8,221 nt of DNA. It comes from Erysipelotrichaceae bacterium. Its GTDB lineage: Bacteria; Bacillota_I; Bacilli_A; RFN20; CAG-826. Under the pieces are notes generated by a model that made no database searches, was not told the origin of the DNA, and worked only from the letters and a program-made list of their open reading frames with translations. The stretch is from the NCBI GenBank assembly GCA_031271635.1, contig JAISVG010000099.1, positions 1 to 8,221 on the forward strand. Reading direction: 5' to 3'. Positions 1-7,234 of the stretch are shown here, piece after piece; positions within the stretch are counted from its first letter, which is position 1, and each line of letters begins with the position of its first letter. The translations under genes and the position numbers were made by a program.

Positions 1-873
1 TAAAAGATCGTAAGTATATTTAATATTATGTTCCTTGGCGACTGCTTCCACAAAGTTAAAAAGACCTTTATGGGCAATGACACTAGCATCCATGATTGAA
101 AGTGCAACTCCAGCCCCAAGTTTAGTTGGATCATTTGGCGAAGCAGGAAGATCATTTGACATCGTAACATCAATAGCAAAGGCGACATCAGGTTTTACTT
201 TATAACCAACGGTTCTCGCACCTCTTAGGCCTACTTCTTCTTGAACTGTTCCTGCCACTGCAACAGTAGCGTCAATCTTTTCATCTTTTAGTGCCTTTAA
301 AACTTCAATTCCTACCGCCACACCAACACGATCATCCCATGCCTTACCAAGGAGAGTTTTTCCATCATTCATAACGCGAAAATCAGTCTTCGGCGTTACC
401 GTATCGCCAACTGAAATCCCTAAGGCAACCACCGCGTCACGGTCTTTAACTCCAAGGTCAAGATATAATTCTTTAGTTTCAAGAACGCGGTTTCGCTCCT
501 CAGGTTTCATGCCGTGAGGTGGCTGCGCTCCCGTAACCCCAACATAGGTTTTTCCTTCACGCGTTGTCACGGTCATTAACTCTGCAAGAACGACATGATT
601 CCACCAACCTCCAAGCGGATGAATTCTTAAAAGCCCTGATGATTCAATACGGTTAATAATAAAACCAACCTCATCCATATGTCCGGCTAAAAGAACCACT
701 GGTCCATCAGTCTTACCGTTCTTATAGGCAATAATCGAGCCTAAATTATCATATTCAATCTTATCAGCAATGTTAGCAACTTCATCTTTAAAAAGTTTAG
801 CTACTAAATGCTCATGTCCTGGGACACCATTTACTTCGGAGAGTTTTTTTAATAATTCCATTTCTTTTTCCAT
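1..873 (-). CDS. M42 family metallo-aminopeptidase (glutamyl/deblocking aminopeptidase type), 3' end outside window
   Basis: This gene encodes a cytosolic dinuclear-metal aminopeptidase of family M42, whose members trim N-terminal residues from peptides as large tetrahedral (TET) assemblies. I translated 291 residues in an open frame from ATG at 871-873 to the window edge. The metal-site residues fall in the expected order: H65 and D67 in GHMDEVG, D180 in AWDDR, the catalytic E212 with E213 in QEEVG, and D235 in IDVT. The last metal ligand, a C-terminal histidine, should lie in the missing part, since family members are about 340-360 residues long. The start is supported by GAGG seven bases upstream (881-884) and a good promoter at 900-928. 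A second Met at residue 5 is a less likely start. Some family members were historically labelled endoglucanase CelM, but the motifs here are those of a peptidase. The family assignment is firm; the preferred substrate residue cannot be told. It appears to be transcribed separately from the glycogen genes. Confidence 0.93.
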   Translation of the reverse strand, partial: MEKEMELLKKLSEVNGVPGHEHLVAKLFKDEVANIADKIEYDNLGSIIAYKNGKTDGPVVLLAGHMDEVGFIINRIESSGLLRIHPLGGWWNHVVLAELMTVTTREGKTYVGVTGAQPPHGMKPEERNRVLETKELYLDLGVKDRDAVVALGISVGDTVTPKTDFRVMNDGKTLLGKAWDDRVGVAVGIEVLKALKDEKIDATVAVAGTVQEEVGLRGARTVGYKVKPDVAFAIDVTMSNDLPASPNDPTKLGAGVALSIMDASVIAHKGLFNFVEAVAKEHNIKYTYDLL

Positions 874-899
874 CTTTTTTCCTCGCTTTAATATATAGT

Positions 900-928
900 A
901 TTATACCTTAAATGAAGGATAATGTCCT
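900..928 (-). promoter_or_regulatory. Predicted sigma-A-type promoter of the M42 peptidase gene
   Basis: Read on the minus strand, a perfect -10 box TATAAT (900-905) lies 17 bases downstream of a -35-like AGGACA (923-928), which matches four of six bases of TTGACA. The spacing is optimal. Transcription would begin near position 893, giving a leader of about 20 bases that carries the GAGG ribosome-binding site (881-884) before the ATG at 871-873. This suggests that the peptidase is expressed independently of the upstream glycogen/dUTPase operon. The call comes from sequence matching only. Confidence 0.6.
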
Positions 929-942
929 CATCATTAGTGTGA

Positions 943-968
943 GAAGAAATCATTAAAAGAAATCATTA
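943..968. repeat. Two tandem copies of a 13-base unit
   Basis: In the gap between the dUTPase and peptidase genes, a 13-base unit occurs twice head to tail (943-955 and 956-968). The copies differ only at the first base and share AAGAAATCATTA. The core ATCATTA occurs once more at 930-936. The repeat lies just upstream of the -35 box of the peptidase promoter, so it could be an operator-like element. In such AT-rich DNA it could equally be replication slippage with no function. Confidence 0.5.
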
Positions 969-980
969 TTTTTTATAAAA

Positions 981-1469
981 TTAGTAATGCTCTTTTTGTC
1001 GTTGATAGTTAACCGCCAGTTTTTGATGATAGGCAGTAGTAATTTCCGCATCAGTAAGACCAAGTCTTATCGCAAGACCTAAAAAAGTTTCAAAAAAAGT
1101 AAGATAACTTGGAACATCGTACCTCGTCACAAACTCAGTAGCGGCCTTAAACAAACTAAGTGATATCTCCGTCATGGTTGCTTCCTGCATTGCTTTTGGT
1201 TCAAAGTCATAGTCATAAAGTTCAAACATCCAACCAAAAGAAAGGGCGAAATGAAGCACATCAGCAAATTCATCTAAAAGACGTTCCTTGTTGATGGCTT
1301 TGTTTCGCTTCCAATACTTAAATGCGGCCCCGGCATTGGTTAACTCCCCGAGTTCAACGATGAGAGCTAAAAGGCGATCTTTTCTTGTATCATCAAAACT
1401 AAGACTAAAAATCGCGGCAATATATTCATCAAAAGTCTTCTGCTCTAAAAATAAGGTGCGCAAAATCAT
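981..1469 (-). CDS. All-alpha dimeric dUTP diphosphatase (dUTPase_2 / MazG-like superfamily)
   Basis: This predicted cytosolic enzyme hydrolyses dUTP (and usually dUDP) to dUMP, keeping uracil out of DNA and supplying dTMP synthesis. The 162-residue protein shows the all-alpha NTP pyrophosphohydrolase pattern: a first metal-binding ExxE at E39/E42 (VELGEL), an aromatic-basic KYWK at 51-54, a second acidic ExxD at E67/D70 (LLDEFADVLHF), and a C-terminal substrate-binding segment (AYHQK, then N154, R157, Q158) typical of dimeric dUTPases. It is unrelated to the trimeric Dut fold, so I give no symbol. Its ATG lies two bases after the glgP stop. The only nearby purine-rich stretch (AAAAGAG, 1481-1487) is about 11 bases away, so translation probably depends partly on coupling to glgP. 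It looks like the last gene of the operon. A related MazG-type pyrophosphatase of other specificity is the main alternative. Confidence 0.85.
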   Translation of the reverse strand: MILRTLFLEQKTFDEYIAAIFSLSFDDTRKDRLLALIVELGELTNAGAAFKYWKRNKAINKERLLDEFADVLHFALSFGWMFELYDYDFEPKAMQEATMTEISLSLFKAATEFVTRYDVPSYLTFFETFLGLAIRLGLTDAEITTAYHQKLAVNYQRQKEHY

Positions 1470-1471
1470 GC

Positions 1472-3877
1472 TTAATCAACTCTTTTTAAATGCCAGATAT
1501 CACGAACATACTCTTCAATCGTGCGGTCACTAGTAAAGAAGCCGCTTGAGGCAATATTAATCAAGGCGTGTTCATTCCAAGTTTTTTGATCGCGGTAAAG
1601 ATCGCTCACCCGCTCCTGAGCGGTGACATAGGCCTCAAGATCTTTTAAAACTAGATATTCATCGCCACGATACATTAATTCATCATAAACAATGCGGAAA
1701 CGGTCACTACGGCCTCTTGTCCACGGACCGTTTAAGAGGGAATCAATGATGAGTTTGATCTCTCCATCTTGATGGTATAAATCCCAAGGATTATAATCAT
1801 GATTCGCTTTAATAGTTTCCACTTCCGCCACTTTAAGACCAAAGAGGAACATATGTTCATCGCCAACAAACTCATGAATTTCAACATTCGCCCCATCAAG
1901 CGTGCCAAGAGTCAAGGCGCCATTCATCATGAATTTCATATTTCCGGTACCGCTGGCTTCTTTCCCCGCAGTCGAGATTTGTTCACTAACATCAGCAGCG
2001 GGAATGATTAATTCTGCAAGAGTAACACCATAATTCTCAATAAAAACAACTTTAAGATATTTATTTGTATCCGGATCATTATTCACGACCTCGCTAATGC
2101 AGTTAATTAATTCAATGATTTTCTTGGCAAAAACATATGATGGAGCGGCTTTCGCACCGAAAATAAAGGTTCGTGGATATGGTTTAAAATTTAGATCACG
2201 CTTTAATCTTTGATAAAGATATATGATGTGAAGCACATTCATTAATTGTCTTTTATAAGCATGAAGACGCTTAATTTGAACATCGAAAATTGAATCAACA
2301 TCAACCTCAATCCCATTTGCTTTCTTAATATAGGCGGCAAGTTTTTCCTTGTTGTGGCGTTTAATAAGACCGATTTCTTTAATAACTTCAGTGTCTTTAC
2401 TAAAGGCCTTTAAGTCTTTAATCTTGCTAAAATCTTTAATCCACTCAGGACCAATTTTCTTCGTAATTAAAGTCGCAAGTTCGTGGTTACAGTTTAGCAA
2501 CCAACGACGGTGCGTGACGCCATTAGTTTTATTATTAAACTTCTTCGGATAGATTTCATAAAAATATTTAAAAGTATCATTCTTTAAGATTTCGGTATGT
2601 AAGGCGGCCACGCCATTAACCGAGAAAGCAGTATGAATAGCAAGATTACACATATATACTTGACCATCTTTAATGATGCGCATCGCACTTGCCTTTTCAT
2701 AGTTCACTTCAGAACGTTTTAGCTCAAGATCAAAACGACGCGAAATCTCTTGAATAATCGAATGAATTCGCGGCATTATTTCTTCAATATAGTGGGTAGG
2801 CCATTTCTCTAAGGCCTCAGCCATAACCGTATGATTTGTAAAAGCAAAGATTTTCGTCACAATTTTCCAGGCATCATCCCAAGAATAATCATGCTCATCC
2901 ATTAAAACTCGCATTAATTCAGGAATTGCAAGAATCGGGTGGGTGTCATTTAGTTGGAAGACATAACTTGTTGCTAAGTTATCAAGACTTTTATTATGTC
3001 TTAGATGACCATGGACGACGGATTTAATTCCCGAACTTACTAAAAAATATTGTTGTTTTAGGCGAAGTTTACGACCGCTTTCAGTAGAATCATCCGGATA
3101 TAAGCCGTGACATAATTCGCGAATTTCAGTTAAATAATCAATGAAACTAAGGTTCTTTGGAAGATTTGAATCACTTGGGGCTGCTGACCATAAACGTAAT
3201 GAATTAACCACCCCGTTTTGATAACCAACCACTGGTACATCATAGGGAATCGCACGGATGTAAATCCCATCAACATGACGATGACCAAACTTACCGTTTT
3301 CTTTCATGTAGATTTCATCACGGCCATAAAATTGCACTTCTTCAGCGTGTTTCAGCTTCTTAATTTCCCACACATTTTCATTACTCAGCCATTGATCTGG
3401 GAGTTCAATCTGTCTCCGGTCAATAATTTTTTGCTTAAAAAAGCCGTATTCATAGCGAATGCAGTTTCCATGACCAATATAACCAAGCGAGGCAATTGAA
3501 TCCATAAAACAAGCCGCTAAACGTCCTAAACCACCATTTCCAAGACCAGCGTCAGCCTCTAATTCTTCAATTTCATTTAAGTCAAAACCTAATTCACTTA
3601 AGCCTTGTTTCACGGTATCATAGATTCCTAAATTAACTAAATTTGAAGTCATTAAACGTCCAATTAAGAACTCCATACTAAAATAGATTAGTTGGCGGCC
3701 CTTCGTATCTAAAACATAACTTGAAGTATCTTGATAAGCCTTTCCGGCGTAATCACGAATTAATTCTCCTAAGACGACATAGCGTTCCGTAATATGGCTT
3801 TTTTCAATCATCCGCCCATATCGTTCCAGTAAACGCTTCGCGAATTCAACTTTAAAACTGGTAACGTCATTAAACAT
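1472..3877 (-). CDS. glgP: Glycogen (alpha-1,4-glucan) phosphorylase
   Basis: GlgP removes glucosyl units from the non-reducing ends of glycogen by phosphorolysis, giving glucose-1-phosphate in the cytosol. It is a PLP-dependent GT35 enzyme. The 801-residue length is normal for bacterial GlgP. Visible landmarks are the N-terminal block QLIYFSMEFLIGR (62-74), the glycine-rich GLGNGGLGRLA (111-121), QLNDTHP (308-314) near the active site, NGVTHRRW (452-459), QIKRLHAYKRQ (534-544) for phosphate and PLP contacts, and the PLP signature EASGTGNMKF (640-649) with the PLP-binding lysine at K648. The short N-terminus has no extension like the phosphorylation segment of animal enzymes. The start is set by AAAGGAGA (3883-3890) five bases upstream. 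The gene begins 21 bases after glgB and ends two bases before the dUTPase start. In the operon it supplies the degradative step. A maltodextrin phosphorylase specificity cannot be strictly excluded, but the glg context favours glycogen. Confidence 0.97.
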   Translation of the reverse strand: MFNDVTSFKVEFAKRLLERYGRMIEKSHITERYVVLGELIRDYAGKAYQDTSSYVLDTKGRQLIYFSMEFLIGRLMTSNLVNLGIYDTVKQGLSELGFDLNEIEELEADAGLGNGGLGRLAACFMDSIASLGYIGHGNCIRYEYGFFKQKIIDRRQIELPDQWLSNENVWEIKKLKHAEEVQFYGRDEIYMKENGKFGHRHVDGIYIRAIPYDVPVVGYQNGVVNSLRLWSAAPSDSNLPKNLSFIDYLTEIRELCHGLYPDDSTESGRKLRLKQQYFLVSSGIKSVVHGHLRHNKSLDNLATSYVFQLNDTHPILAIPELMRVLMDEHDYSWDDAWKIVTKIFAFTNHTVMAEALEKWPTHYIEEIMPRIHSIIQEISRRFDLELKRSEVNYEKASAMRIIKDGQVYMCNLAIHTAFSVNGVAALHTEILKNDTFKYFYEIYPKKFNNKTNGVTHRRWLLNCNHELATLITKKIGPEWIKDFSKIKDLKAFSKDTEVIKEIGLIKRHNKEKLAAYIKKANGIEVDVDSIFDVQIKRLHAYKRQLMNVLHIIYLYQRLKRDLNFKPYPRTFIFGAKAAPSYVFAKKIIELINCISEVVNNDPDTNKYLKVVFIENYGVTLAELIIPAADVSEQISTAGKEASGTGNMKFMMNGALTLGTLDGANVEIHEFVGDEHMFLFGLKVAEVETIKANHDYNPWDLYHQDGEIKLIIDSLLNGPWTRGRSDRFRIVYDELMYRGDEYLVLKDLEAYVTAQERVSDLYRDQKTWNEHALINIASSGFFTSDRTIEEYVRDIWHLKRVD

Positions 3878-3882
3878 CTTAA

Positions 3883-3890
3883 TCTCCTTT
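3883..3890 (-). promoter_or_regulatory. Strong ribosome-binding site of glgP
   Basis: On the minus strand AAAGGAGA sits five bases before the glgP ATG, inside the 21-base glgB-glgP gap. The glgB TGA is followed in frame by a second TGA and a TAA, so termination of glgB is well secured and glgP starts from its own site. No promoter or terminator fits in the gap. Confidence 0.75.
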
Positions 3891-3898
3891 TTTTATCA

Positions 3899-5794
3899 TC
3901 ACTTCTTATATTTTAATATAAGAGCCCCATTACTTGCAAGCCTAATCGTAAAGGAACAGGGCCTTCCCTCTGGTCCGGCCTCTTGTTGCACCCTTATTAA
4001 ATCGCCATTATAAAGGTTACTTCCCCCATAAACATCCTTTTCAGAATTAAAAATTTCTTCAAGGGTGCCAGGTGTTATTGCGCCGATTCTAATATAATCA
4101 TAATAATTAGAGGTCATATTAAAAACAAAAATCAGATGTGAATCCTGATATTTCCTTTCAAAGGCAAAGATTGACTGGTCATGATTATCAACCATCAACC
4201 AGTTAAAACCATTAGGATTATATTCTTCAACATGCATCGCAGCTTCATATTTATAAATCAAATTTAAGTCGCGAACTAGTCTTAAAATAGAATCATGTTT
4301 CGGGAAGGTACGAAGAATCCACGGAAGACTCTTTGATTCATTCCATTCATCAAAAGAAGCGAGTTCGTTTCCCATAAAGTTGAGCTTCTTCCCGGGATGA
4401 GCCCACATATATGTATAAAGATTACGAATCGTCTGAAACTTCATCTCATAATCCCCATGAAGCTTATTAATAATCGTTCCTTTTCCATGCACCACTTCAT
4501 CATGAGAAAGTGGCAGAATAAAGTTTTCTGAATAAAAATATGCCATCGAGAAAGTTAAAAGATGATGTTCATATTTCCGGTAAATGGGATCCTTACTAAA
4601 ATACTTTAAAGTATCATTCATCCAACCTAAATCCCACTTATAATCAAAACCAACTCCTCCATATTCAAGCGGCCTTGTCACTCCAGAAAAGTCACTTGAA
4701 TCTTCGGCAATCATCATGACTTCTGAATGTCGTCCATGAATTAAAGAATTAAGACGCTTACAAAACTCAATTCCATCAGAGTTCTGGCCCCGCTCCTTAT
4801 TGCCAGCATAAAAGAGTAAGTTACTAACAGCATCAATTCGCACCCCATCCATATGGAAATAAGATAAATAATAATTAACCACGCTCATTAAGAAGGAGCG
4901 GACTGGATTATCGCCATAGTTAAACTGGAGACTACCCCACTCCGTATATTTACGGTCATCCGCATATTCATACATTGCATGTCCATCAAAATTAATCAGT
5001 CCAAAACTATCGCTTGCAAAATGAACCGGAGCAAAATCAAAGATTACTCCAATCCCAGCCTGATGCAAACGATCAACAAAAGACATTAGTTGATGAGGAT
5101 TCCCATACTTTGAATCAACCGCAAAAAAACCAGTCGCCTGATAGCCCCAACTACCATCAAAAGGATGTTGATAAATCGGAAGTAGTTCCACATGGGTGTG
5201 ACCAAGTTCCTTCACATAATGGATTAAGTGGTCGGCAATTTCTTCATATGATAAAAAACGTCCGTCAAATTTGCCAAGCCAACTACCAAGATGCATCTCA
5301 TAAATTGACATTGGTTGATCAAAATTACGCGTGCGGCGTTGGCACCAGAGGTCATCATGCCACACAAAATTTTCAATATCAAAAACTCTTGAAGAGGTTA
5401 AGGGGCGATGTTCACTAAAAAAGGCATAAGGATCGGCCTTATCAACATAAACTCCCCTAGCATTTTTAAAATGGTATTTGTAGGATTCATATTGTTTAAC
5501 ATCAGGAATAAAGCATTCAAAAACCCCGGCATCATCAATCTTCGTCATCTTATGAGTCTCAGGATTCCATGAATTAAAATCACCAATAACAGAGACATCT
5601 TGGGCTAAAGGAGCATAAAGACGAAACATCACTCCGGGGACTTTTTCTTTAACCATTTTCGTGCGTACTTGACCGTTTTTTAAGGTCACTTGTGACTGCG
5701 ACATTTTTTCTAGGACCATAAAATGAGCCCCAAAATACTGATAAGCATCAATCGTCTCGCCCATAAGAAACTGGTGTAATAAGCCAAATGCCAT
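3899..5794 (-). CDS. glgB: 1,4-alpha-glucan (glycogen) branching enzyme
   Basis: GlgB cuts alpha-1,4 chains and rejoins them through alpha-1,6 bonds, creating branches in cytosolic glycogen. The 631-residue GH13 protein begins with the motif DAYQYFGAH (16-24), followed by a CBM48 beta-sandwich (about 54-140, with SVIGDFNSWN at 68-77), the catalytic TIM barrel (about 160-520), and a C-terminal all-beta domain. Catalytic residues are present: D253 and H258 in DFAPVH, the nucleophile D321 in DGVRIDAV, the acid/base E364 in MIAEDSS, and H431/D432 in LSHDEVVHGK. MGNELASFDEWN (474-485) is also typical. Length fits the shorter type that lacks the extra N-terminal domain of E. coli GlgB. An apparent insertion of about 20 mostly polar and basic residues occupies positions 29-52. 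The start follows AAGGAG by five bases. The gene lies nine bases after glgA. Confidence 0.97.
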   Translation of the reverse strand: MAFGLLHQFLMGETIDAYQYFGAHFMVLEKMSQSQVTLKNGQVRTKMVKEKVPGVMFRLYAPLAQDVSVIGDFNSWNPETHKMTKIDDAGVFECFIPDVKQYESYKYHFKNARGVYVDKADPYAFFSEHRPLTSSRVFDIENFVWHDDLWCQRRTRNFDQPMSIYEMHLGSWLGKFDGRFLSYEEIADHLIHYVKELGHTHVELLPIYQHPFDGSWGYQATGFFAVDSKYGNPHQLMSFVDRLHQAGIGVIFDFAPVHFASDSFGLINFDGHAMYEYADDRKYTEWGSLQFNYGDNPVRSFLMSVVNYYLSYFHMDGVRIDAVSNLLFYAGNKERGQNSDGIEFCKRLNSLIHGRHSEVMMIAEDSSDFSGVTRPLEYGGVGFDYKWDLGWMNDTLKYFSKDPIYRKYEHHLLTFSMAYFYSENFILPLSHDEVVHGKGTIINKLHGDYEMKFQTIRNLYTYMWAHPGKKLNFMGNELASFDEWNESKSLPWILRTFPKHDSILRLVRDLNLIYKYEAAMHVEEYNPNGFNWLMVDNHDQSIFAFERKYQDSHLIFVFNMTSNYYDYIRIGAITPGTLEEIFNSEKDVYGGSNLYNGDLIRVQQEAGPEGRPCSFTIRLASNGALILKYKK

Positions 5795-5799
5795 GCTCT

Positions 5800-5805
5800 C
5801 TCCTT
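5800..5805 (-). promoter_or_regulatory. Ribosome-binding site of glgB overlapping the glgA stop codon
   Basis: The glgA stop TAA (5804-5806) supplies the first bases of the Shine-Dalgarno AAGGAG, which is followed by AGAGC and the glgB ATG. This near-perfect site fixes the GlgB start at 5792-5794 rather than at the internal Met 11. It also implies close translational linkage of glgA and glgB. Confidence 0.75.
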
Positions 5806-7234
5806 ATTTTAAAAGTTTTAAATACTGTCGATAGTATAAAGTTGCGGTGGTAACACTTGAAAAATCATATTTAAAAGCGTTTTTCATTAGTTTTAAATGG
5901 GTTTCATAATCACCATAGTAAGTTGTCAGGGCATAAGAACAAGTATTAAAAAAAGCGGCAGCACTTGGTTCAAAAAAACTATAGCCAGTTGCTCGGTCCG
6001 CGTTCGTGCCATCATACTTAATAATTGAATCTTTTAGACCTCCGGTTTCTCTTACAATCGGAAGCGTGCCATAATGCGCTGCAATCATCTGACCAATGCC
6101 ACAGGGCTCAAATAATGAGGGCATTAAAAAGAAATCACTCCCTGCGTAAATTAAATGGGCAAGTTCATCATGATAACCAAGATAAATCCCACAGTGATCA
6201 TAATGCTTATTTCTTAAATACTCGGCATACTCTTCATATTCCTTTTGACCACTCCCCATCATGATGACGTAAAAGCCATTATCAAGCAGGGCATCAATAC
6301 TAGCAAAGGCGAAATCAAGGCCTTTTTGCTGGGATAATCGCGATACCATCGCAAAAACAGGACGATCAAGCGGGGCCAGGTTAAAGCGTTCTAAAAGACG
6401 CTTTTTTAACTCCTGCTTTTTAAGGTCCATATTTTTAAGATGATAGTTAAAAGGAAGATATTCATCATGAAGCGGAGAGAATCTTTGATAATCGATTCCG
6501 TTTAAAATCCCGACAAAACAATCTTGTTTCCGGTTTAAAATGCTACTAAGACCGAAGCTACCCGCCACACTTAGTAGTTCTTCGCGGTGATTAGGTGATA
6601 CCGTCGTAATTAAATCAGCATATTCAATGCCAGCAATTAAAGTTGAAATCGTGCCATTAATATAAAACTTATGAGATAAGGCCTCACTCAAATTATAAAG
6701 ATCACTTAATACTTGAGGAGGATATCGACCTTGGAAACTCGGATTGTGAATTGTCATCACCAGTTTCGTATTGCTAAATAAATAGTCCGCATCACGGTCT
6801 TCACGGATTAAGGGAAGGAGCATGCCGCAGGGATAATCATGAACATGAATAATGTCAAATGGCATATTAAGACGGAGGATTAATTCTTTAATAGCTAAGG
6901 AATAAAAGGCAAAACGTTCCCCATCATCAAAATATCCATAAATGCCACCGCGACCAAAATAATATTCATTATCAATAAAATAAAAAGTCATCTCGTCTTG
7001 CTCCAGTCGATATACACCAGCATATTGCATCCGCCAGCTAAGTGGTACTTGATATTCAAAAAGCGGTACTGACTGCTTTTTTACTAAGGTTTTAATCTCG
7101 CTATATAGTGGCAGAACAATCGTGACATCAGCTGTTTTTTTCTTAAGACCGGCACTAAGCGAATACACGACCTCTCCTAAGCCTCCAGTTTTGACAAAGG
7201 GGGCGCTTTCAGTTGTCACCATCAAAATTTTCAT
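5804..7234 (-). CDS. glgA: Glycogen synthase (ADP-glucose type)
   Basis: GlgA transfers glucose from ADP-glucose to the non-reducing end of alpha-1,4-glucan. It is a cytosolic GT5 enzyme with the GT-B fold. The 476 residues match the usual length. The N-terminal domain starts directly with the ADP-glucose-binding KTGGLG, K15, as in E. coli GlgA. Other signatures are HVHDYPCGML (130-139), H163 in TIHN, ADLITTVSP (206-214), ILNGID (243-248), R299 and K304 in SRLSQQKGLD, and E376/C378 in MPSLFEPCGIGQ, with ETGGLKDSI (396-404) near the C-terminal nucleotide site. These match the known catalytic residues of the family, so the enzyme should be active. The ATG overlaps the glgD stop as ATGA, with AGGA (7243-7246) eight bases upstream, indicating coupled translation. 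It comes after GlgD, whose partner GlgC would supply the ADP-glucose. Confidence 0.97.
   Translation of the reverse strand: MKILMVTTESAPFVKTGGLGEVVYSLSAGLKKKTADVTIVLPLYSEIKTLVKKQSVPLFEYQVPLSWRMQYAGVYRLEQDEMTFYFIDNEYYFGRGGIYGYFDDGERFAFYSLAIKELILRLNMPFDIIHVHDYPCGMLLPLIREDRDADYLFSNTKLVMTIHNPSFQGRYPPQVLSDLYNLSEALSHKFYINGTISTLIAGIEYADLITTVSPNHREELLSVAGSFGLSSILNRKQDCFVGILNGIDYQRFSPLHDEYLPFNYHLKNMDLKKQELKKRLLERFNLAPLDRPVFAMVSRLSQQKGLDFAFASIDALLDNGFYVIMMGSGQKEYEEYAEYLRNKHYDHCGIYLGYHDELAHLIYAGSDFFLMPSLFEPCGIGQMIAAHYGTLPIVRETGGLKDSIIKYDGTNADRATGYSFFEPSAAAFFNTCSYALTTYYGDYETHLKLMKNAFKYDFSSVTTATLYYRQYLKLLK

Noticed and set aside
971..980. Short palindrome TTTTATAAAA just after the dUTPase stop, considered as a terminator
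   Set aside because: The stem is all A/T and has no room for a loop, so it could not form a stable terminator hairpin.
1288..1533. An 81-codon plus-strand open frame over the dUTPase/glgP junction
   Set aside because: It is antisense to two well-supported genes and has no recognisable motif; it appears to be a shadow frame.
4749..4762. A sequence resembling a CcpA (cre) site, TGTAAGCGTCTTAA on the minus strand
   Set aside because: It matches 12 of 14 consensus positions but lies inside glgB, where it encodes CKRLN, far from any promoter. A single near-match of this quality is expected by chance; a real cre site would be expected upstream of the operon, outside the window.
5014..5418. A 134-codon open frame on the plus strand
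   Set aside because: It lies fully antisense within glgB, its product is low-complexity (rich in Q, N, H and D) with no recognisable domain, and it reflects codon bias of the real gene.
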